The translations under genes and the position numbers were made by a program. Of a stretch of 64,000 nt of DNA, positions 60,060 through 64,000 are shown in pieces (positions within the stretch are counted from its first letter, which is position 1; each line of letters begins with the position of its first letter). The stretch spans positions 186,001 through 250,000 of the forward strand of contig JARVGJ010000001.1 in the NCBI GenBank assembly GCA_029762595.1, written 5' to 3'. The DNA comes from Methanolobus sp. (lineage in GTDB: Archaea; Halobacteriota; Methanosarcinia; Methanosarcinales; Methanosarcinaceae). The notes under the pieces were generated by a model. It saw nothing but the letters and a program-made list of their open reading frames with translations, made no database searches and had not been told where the DNA came from.

Positions 60060-61217
60060 TCATTGACCGGAAAGTGGGGACATTGCCCTCAGTTTAAGTA
60101 TGGTTTCCTGCAAAACCTCAACAAGATAATCGATCTCTTCCATTGTATTCTCCCTGCCAAGACTTATCCTCAGGGAACCGTGAAGGTAATCATCTTCTAT
60201 ATTAAGGGAGCTGAGTACATGGGATGCCTTCAGTGATTTTGAGGAGCATGCAGAGCCGGTGGACACGGCTATTCCTTTTATGTCAAGAAGCATCAGCAAG
60301 GATTCACCTTCAGCATACTTAAAACTCAGATTCACATTGTTGGGCAAACGCTGTGTAGGATGGCCATTTAGACGAACATGGGAAATAGAATCGAATAGCC
60401 TGCTGATGAGGGAATCACGCATTTGCTGCATGTTCTCGGAGTCCACTTCCATGCGCTGTTCTGCAAGTGTCATCGCCCTGGCAAATCCAATTATACCGGG
60501 TATGTTCTCCGTTCCTGAACGCATGCCTTTTTCGTGATTACCGCCAAAAATGATAGGCTCGATAGCAGTACCTTTACGGACATAGAGAGCTCCCACACCT
60601 TTTGGGCCGTGTAGCTTGTGTGAAGAGATGGACAGCATGTCAACGCCCAGCTCGCCCACCTTGACAGGGATCTTGCCAACGGTCTGTACAGCATCAGTAT
60701 GGAAATAAATACCGTTCTTCTTTGCTATACCTGCGATTTCCCGGATGGGCTGGATGGTACCTACTTCATTGTTTGCATGCATTATGCTGATAAGGACAGT
60801 ATTATCACAAATGGAACCCTCTAATTGTACCAGATCCACTACACCATCTTCATCCACAGGAACATACGTCACCTCATGACCCAGACTTTCAAGGAAAGCA
60901 CAGGTATTGAGTACTGCCGGGTGCTCAATGGAAGATGTGATGATATGCTTTTTTCCGGAGTTGTGAGGTATTGAGCCCCTGATGGCCAGATTGTCAGACT
61001 CGGTTCCACCTGAGGTGAATATGATCTCTTCAGGCAGTGCACCGAGACACTCAGCAACCTGCTGACGTGCAATGGAAAGTGCTTCTGCAGCCTCCCGGCC
61101 AAAAGAATGCAGGCTTGAAGAATTACCAAACATCCCAGTAAAGTAAGGCAACATAACATCCACGACCTGAGAATCTGTCGGGGTGGTTGCACTATGGTCC
61201 ATATAGATCCGTTTCAT
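60060..61217 (-). CDS. iscS: Cysteine desulfurase (IscS/NifS)
   Basis: The 385-residue PLP enzyme has MDHSATTPTDSQVVD, FTSGGTESDNLAIRG near 68, SSIEHPAVLNTC, HTDAVQTVGKIPV near 180, the PLP Lys in SISSHKLHGPKGVGALY near 205 and the persulfide Cys in AVSTGSACSSKSLKASHVL near 325. It supplies sulfur for Fe-S assembly on IscU. The upstream region holds repeats described separately. In many methanogens sulfur comes from sulfide, so IscS may be conditional. Confidence 0.95.
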   Translation of the reverse strand: MKRIYMDHSATTPTDSQVVDVMLPYFTGMFGNSSSLHSFGREAAEALSIARQQVAECLGALPEEIIFTSGGTESDNLAIRGSIPHNSGKKHIITSSIEHPAVLNTCAFLESLGHEVTYVPVDEDGVVDLVQLEGSICDNTVLISIMHANNEVGTIQPIREIAGIAKKNGIYFHTDAVQTVGKIPVKVGELGVDMLSISSHKLHGPKGVGALYVRKGTAIEPIIFGGNHEKGMRSGTENIPGIIGFARAMTLAEQRMEVDSENMQQMRDSLISRLFDSISHVRLNGHPTQRLPNNVNLSFKYAEGESLLMLLDIKGIAVSTGSACSSKSLKASHVLSSLNIEDDYLHGSLRISLGRENTMEEIDYLVEVLQETILKLRAMSPLSGQ

Positions 61218-61260
61218 AGTATCCAGTAATACTAGAGAAGACTTTCAATAAATAAATATC

Positions 61261-61281
61261 CTTCAGCAATGCGTGCTGAAG
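61261..61281. promoter_or_regulatory. Inverted repeat CTTCAGCA-N5-TGCTGAAG upstream of iscS
   Basis: The perfect 8-bp arms lie just upstream of the minus-strand TATA candidate (TTTATTTATT, 61243-61252), the usual site of an activator or repressor. It is 44 bp before ATG 61217. Confidence 0.5.
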
Positions 61282-61292
61282 AATTAGAAGCA

Positions 61293-61322
61293 GGCAGTAT
61301 TACATCCGGCAGTATTACATCC
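61293..61322. repeat. Perfect tandem duplication of a 15-bp element upstream of iscS
   Basis: GGCAGTATTACATCC occurs twice in direct tandem (61293-61307, 61308-61322). An inverted relative of its core, AGTAATACT, lies at 61222-61230 near the iscS start. Together with the adjacent 21-bp palindrome, it looks like a regulatory array, but replication slippage is also possible. Confidence 0.6.
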
Positions 61323-61360
61323 TGCAGAGTATGTGGATAATCCACACATTGAGAATTTAA

Positions 61361-61669
61361 TTAATCTTTTATCTGATCCGGAGAAAATCCTTTTTCAATA
61401 AGTACATCTTTCATACGGTTTAGATGGTTGCCCTGTAATTCCACCGCGCTACCTTTTACTGTTCCACCGCATGCAAATTTAGACTTGAGGTAAGTTGAAA
61501 GTTCATGAAGGTCTATTTCATGGGCATCAAAACCCTCAACGACCGTTACTTCTTTACCATACCTTCTTCTGTTTACTTTGACAGTTATTCTTTGCTGTTC
61601 TTTTGCCACTTCTTCACATATGCAAAGCTCTTTTGGCAATCCACAGACTGAACACATTTCAGAACTCAT
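61361..61669 (-). CDS. SUI1/aIF1-family translation factor
   Basis: The 102-residue protein has an N-terminal Cys motif [13 protein letters not shown] (zinc-type) and the SUI1 domain: [44 protein letters not shown] and EKGFSPDQI. It corresponds to aIF1, which controls start-codon selection on the small ribosomal subunit. This is interesting because several genes here seem to use non-standard starts. The gene stands alone on the minus strand. Confidence 0.9.
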   Translation of the reverse strand: MSSEMCSVCGLPKELCICEEVAKEQQRITVKVNRRRYGKEVTVVEGFDAHEIDLHELSTYLKSKFACGGTVKGSAVELQGNHLNRMKDVLIEKGFSPDQIKD

Positions 61670-61753
61670 CTTGTGGTATTTCCTCCGACATTATTATCTA
61701 TTTTAAACACTCCTTATGTCTTTAATAAAATAGATGGTTAGAGTAAAACTTCG

Positions 61754-62113
61754 ATGATATTAATAACTAATGGTAAAGAAGTAGCAACAGACATTGATTT
61801 TGCCTGCAGTCTGTTCGAACAGGTAAAAGGGCTCATGTTCAGCAGGAAGATAGCTGACAACTATGCACTCATTTTTGTAATGAAAAGAGCGCAACGGGTT
61901 TCCTTGCACATGCTATTTGTGAATTACCCTATTGATGTTATTTTCCTTGACGAGAATAAAAGAGTGATAAAGACTTCCAGCATGAGACCATGGATAGGCA
62001 CATGCACATGTGCGGGAAAAGTAAAATATGTCATCGAGACCTCGCATGGAAAATCAAAGGCAATGGGAATCAAAGAAGGTGACGGTTTTAAATTTGATCA
62101 TAAAGTCCTGTAA
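61754..62113 (+). CDS. DUF192 family protein
   Basis: The 119-residue protein matches DUF192: ACSLFEQVKGLMFSRKIADNYALIFVMKR, SLHMLFVNYPIDVIFLDENKRVIKTSSMRPWIGTCTC in parts, and YVIETSHGKSKAMGIKEGDGFKF. The fold is a small beta barrel; the function is unknown. No signal peptide is present. It precedes purL by about 150 bp. Confidence 0.85.
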   Translation: MILITNGKEVATDIDFACSLFEQVKGLMFSRKIADNYALIFVMKRAQRVSLHMLFVNYPIDVIFLDENKRVIKTSSMRPWIGTCTCAGKVKYVIETSHGKSKAMGIKEGDGFKFDHKVL

Positions 62114-62265
62114 TGGACCACTTTACCAAAGGATTACAGGGGACGTAGCAAGAATAGGTATTGCATTATGGGCAAAGAAATGTTTATTACATTCCGGGTT
62201 CTTTAGAGCCCTGATAGAATCCTCACATCAATCAAATCAATATATTATGAACCAGAGGCACATGA

Positions 62266-64000
62266 ATGTTACCTGAAGATGACTTTAAGATCATAACAGA
62301 TAAGATGGGAAGGGAACCCAATCTTGTGGAACAGGGATGTTTCCTGAACCTATGGAGCGAACACTGCTCATATCGCTCAAGTGCACCATTGCTCAGGACC
62401 TTCACAACAACCGGCGACAAAGTGATTATCGGTCCGGGAGATGATGCTGCAATTGTTGACTTTGGACATGGCTGGGTACTTGCCATAGGTATGGAAAGTC
62501 ACAACCACCCATCATATGTGGACCCTTATAACGGTGCAGCAACTGGTGTTGGTGGTATCGTGCGTGACATCATATCCATGGGTGCAAGACCAATAGCACT
62601 TATGGACCCACTCTATTTCGGACCTCTTGACAACCCCAAGAACCTCTACCTGTTCGAACACATCATAGAAGGAATTGCAGGATACGGCAACTGTATCGGA
62701 GTGCCCGTGGTACGAGGAGAGGCATTCTTTGACCGCTCATACAGTGGCAACCCTCTTGTGAACGTAGTCGCGGTAGGCCTTGCGCGTGAAAAGGATGTTG
62801 TGACAGCCTGTGCACAGAAGGCAGGCAACAAACTTGTGCTCATGGGATCTACGACTGGCAGGGACGGGCTCGGTGGGGCATCCTTTGCATCAAGAGACCT
62901 TTCAGAGGATTCTGAGGCACAGGACAGACCAAGTATCCAGATTGGCGACCCCTTCACCGAAAAATTACTCATCGAGGCAACCCTGGAAGCCATTGGTAAA
63001 GGATATATCAGATCCTGCAGGGACCTTGGTGCGGCAGGACTTGCCGGCGCAAGTTCTGAGATGGCCTCAAAGGGAAATCTGGGAATGCGGATAGTTGCTG
63101 ATAATGTGATCCTGCGTGAGACAGGCATGACACCTTATGAGATACTCATTGCTGAATCACAGGAGCGCATGCTTCTTGAAGTGGAACCTGAAAATGTGGA
63201 TGCTGTCCTGGGCATAGCTAAAAAGTACGACCTCAACGCAAGCATGATAGGCGAACTCACTGAAGAGATGCAATACAAAGTTGAATTTAGAGGCGAGGTC
63301 GCAGCCGACATGCCAATCAAACTGCTGACAGAAGGTGCCCCAACATTTGAAAGACCTTCCACTCCGACAGAACGAAGGGATGCAGGAGAGAAACCAGGCG
63401 TGCCATCCGACCTCAGAAAAGCCATAATTGACGTACTTTCCTCCCACAATGTAGCATCAAAGAGATGGATCTACAGACAATACGACCATGACGTGCAGGT
63501 TCGCACGGTCAGGAAACCGGGTGATGATTCAGGGATACTACGCATTGAAGGGAACGAAGGAATAGCACTCTCATGCGGTTGCAACCCCAGACACACACTG
63601 CTTGATCCCTATGAAGGCGGAAGAGGAACTGTTGTTGAGAATGCAATGAACCTTGCAGTAAAGGGAGCAAGAGGTATTGCTATTGTGGATTGTCTCAACT
63701 TCGGCAACCCAGAGAGACCGGATATATACTGGCAGTTCAAAAATGCCATCCTTGGACTGGGTGATGCGGCAAGGGAACTGGGAATACCCGTAGTAGGTGG
63801 AAACGTTTCCCTGTACAACGAGAGCGGGGAATTCAAGACTGCCATCGCACCCACACCATCCATTGGTCTTGTTGGCTACATCGGGGATGTCAGCATGGCA
63901 CCTGAAGGAGTATTCACAAAAGAGGGCGACACAATATTCCTGATAGGTACAACAAATGATGAAATGGGTGGCTCTGAATATTACAACATTATAGGAAAGG
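62266..64000 (+). CDS. purL: Phosphoribosylformylglycinamidine synthase II, partial (3' end outside window)
   Basis: The visible 578 codons give the N-terminal two thirds of Pur[19 protein letters not shown] near 28-45 (catalytic His), [50 protein letters not shown] in successive segments, [21 protein letters not shown] near 192 and [20 protein letters not shown] near 260. It uses ATP and ammonia to convert FGAR to FGAM. ATG 62266 has AGAGG 7 nt upstream, and TATATTATG (62240-62248) may be the promoter. Confidence 0.96.
   Translation, partial: MLPEDDFKIITDKMGREPNLVEQGCFLNLWSEHCSYRSSAPLLRTFTTTGDKVIIGPGDDAAIVDFGHGWVLAIGMESHNHPSYVDPYNGAATGVGGIVRDIISMGARPIALMDPLYFGPLDNPKNLYLFEHIIEGIAGYGNCIGVPVVRGEAFFDRSYSGNPLVNVVAVGLAREKDVVTACAQKAGNKLVLMGSTTGRDGLGGASFASRDLSEDSEAQDRPSIQIGDPFTEKLLIEATLEAIGKGYIRSCRDLGAAGLAGASSEMASKGNLGMRIVADNVILRETGMTPYEILIAESQERMLLEVEPENVDAVLGIAKKYDLNASMIGELTEEMQYKVEFRGEVAADMPIKLLTEGAPTFERPSTPTERRDAGEKPGVPSDLRKAIIDVLSSHNVASKRWIYRQYDHDVQVRTVRKPGDDSGILRIEGNEGIALSCGCNPRHTLLDPYEGGRGTVVENAMNLAVKGARGIAIVDCLNFGNPERPDIYWQFKNAILGLGDAARELGIPVVGGNVSLYNESGEFKTAIAPTPSIGLVGYIGDVSMAPEGVFTKEGDTIFLIGTTNDEMGGSEYYNIIGK

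Overview
The window looks like a chromosomal segment of a methanogenic archaeon of the Methanosarcinales, most likely family Methanosarcinaceae (a Methanolobus- or Methanococcoides-like genus is a guess). The main evidence is an adjacent mer and fpoF pair (methylene-H4MPT reductase and the F420H2 dehydrogenase input subunit), a c-type multiheme cytochrome, archaeal TATA-box promoters, archaeal-type purC/purL, NreA and NMN adenylyltransferase, and PGF-CTERM-like surface anchors. I see no insertion sequence, prophage, CRISPR array or rRNA. One tRNA (Cys) is present.

Layout: 1-1.2 kb carries a partial Toprim gene, a 26-codon micro-ORF with a long hairpin, a DUF167 gene and a candidate ~220-nt structured non-coding RNA with its own TATA box and U-run terminator. 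1.3-5.7 kb holds an amidohydrolase, a stress protein, a CBS protein, a riboflavin-pathway reductase and a thioredoxin/CcdA pair. 5.8-11.8 kb is the anaerobic corrinoid pathway (cbiT-L-F-G-G-H-C, divergent from cobyric acid synthase) with a tandem 11-bp repeat in the shared promoter. 12.1-15.2 kb is a ferrous-iron operon (feoA, feoB, a membrane protein, a FeoC-like regulator). 15.4-19.9 kb is trpDFEG plus an adenylate kinase; then tRNA-Cys, cysS and a PhzF-like gene.

22.4-32.1 kb is an arsenic-centred island: an ArsR-ArsM fusion, an ArsP-type permease, two ACR3-family carriers, a separate ArsR, small thiol proteins, a DGC-type protein, a stand-alone MtrA-like corrinoid domain, a coupled 50-residue protein and an HTH protein ending in a CFeSP-like 4Fe-4S domain. 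The combination suggests methyl transfer to or from arsenic through a corrinoid protein; this is inference. After nadM, fpoF and mer comes a second unusual block (35.1-39.6 kb): two DUF2180 zinc proteins, an AhpD-like protein, a secreted five-heme cytochrome c, ferredoxin, iron-sulfur flavoprotein, FAD/NAD reductase and archaeoflavoprotein. It reads as an electron chain or oxidative-stress module, followed by ferritin-like protein, F420H2 oxidase (FprA) and ferredoxin-thioredoxin reductase.

43.9-49 kb has a CBS protein, a CPA2 antiporter and a nickel/cobalt ECF cluster (cbiM, nikL-like, cbiQ, no ATPase here) beside a His/Asp-rich, internally duplicated, surface-anchored protein. 49.2-64 kb carries a PfkB kinase, a P-type ATPase, an ArsR regulator, NikR with a probable NikR box, purC, a CrtI-like oxidoreductase, a Pit/DUF47 phosphate system, nreA, an HTH regulator, iscU-iscS, an SUI1-family factor, DUF192 and the start of purL. 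Three well-supported genes (cbiG N-part, the FAD reductase, iscU) have no ATG/GTG/TTG start but do have a perfect Shine-Dalgarno sequence 7-8 nt before an ATA or CTG codon. The IscU also has Asp in place of its first ligand cysteine.
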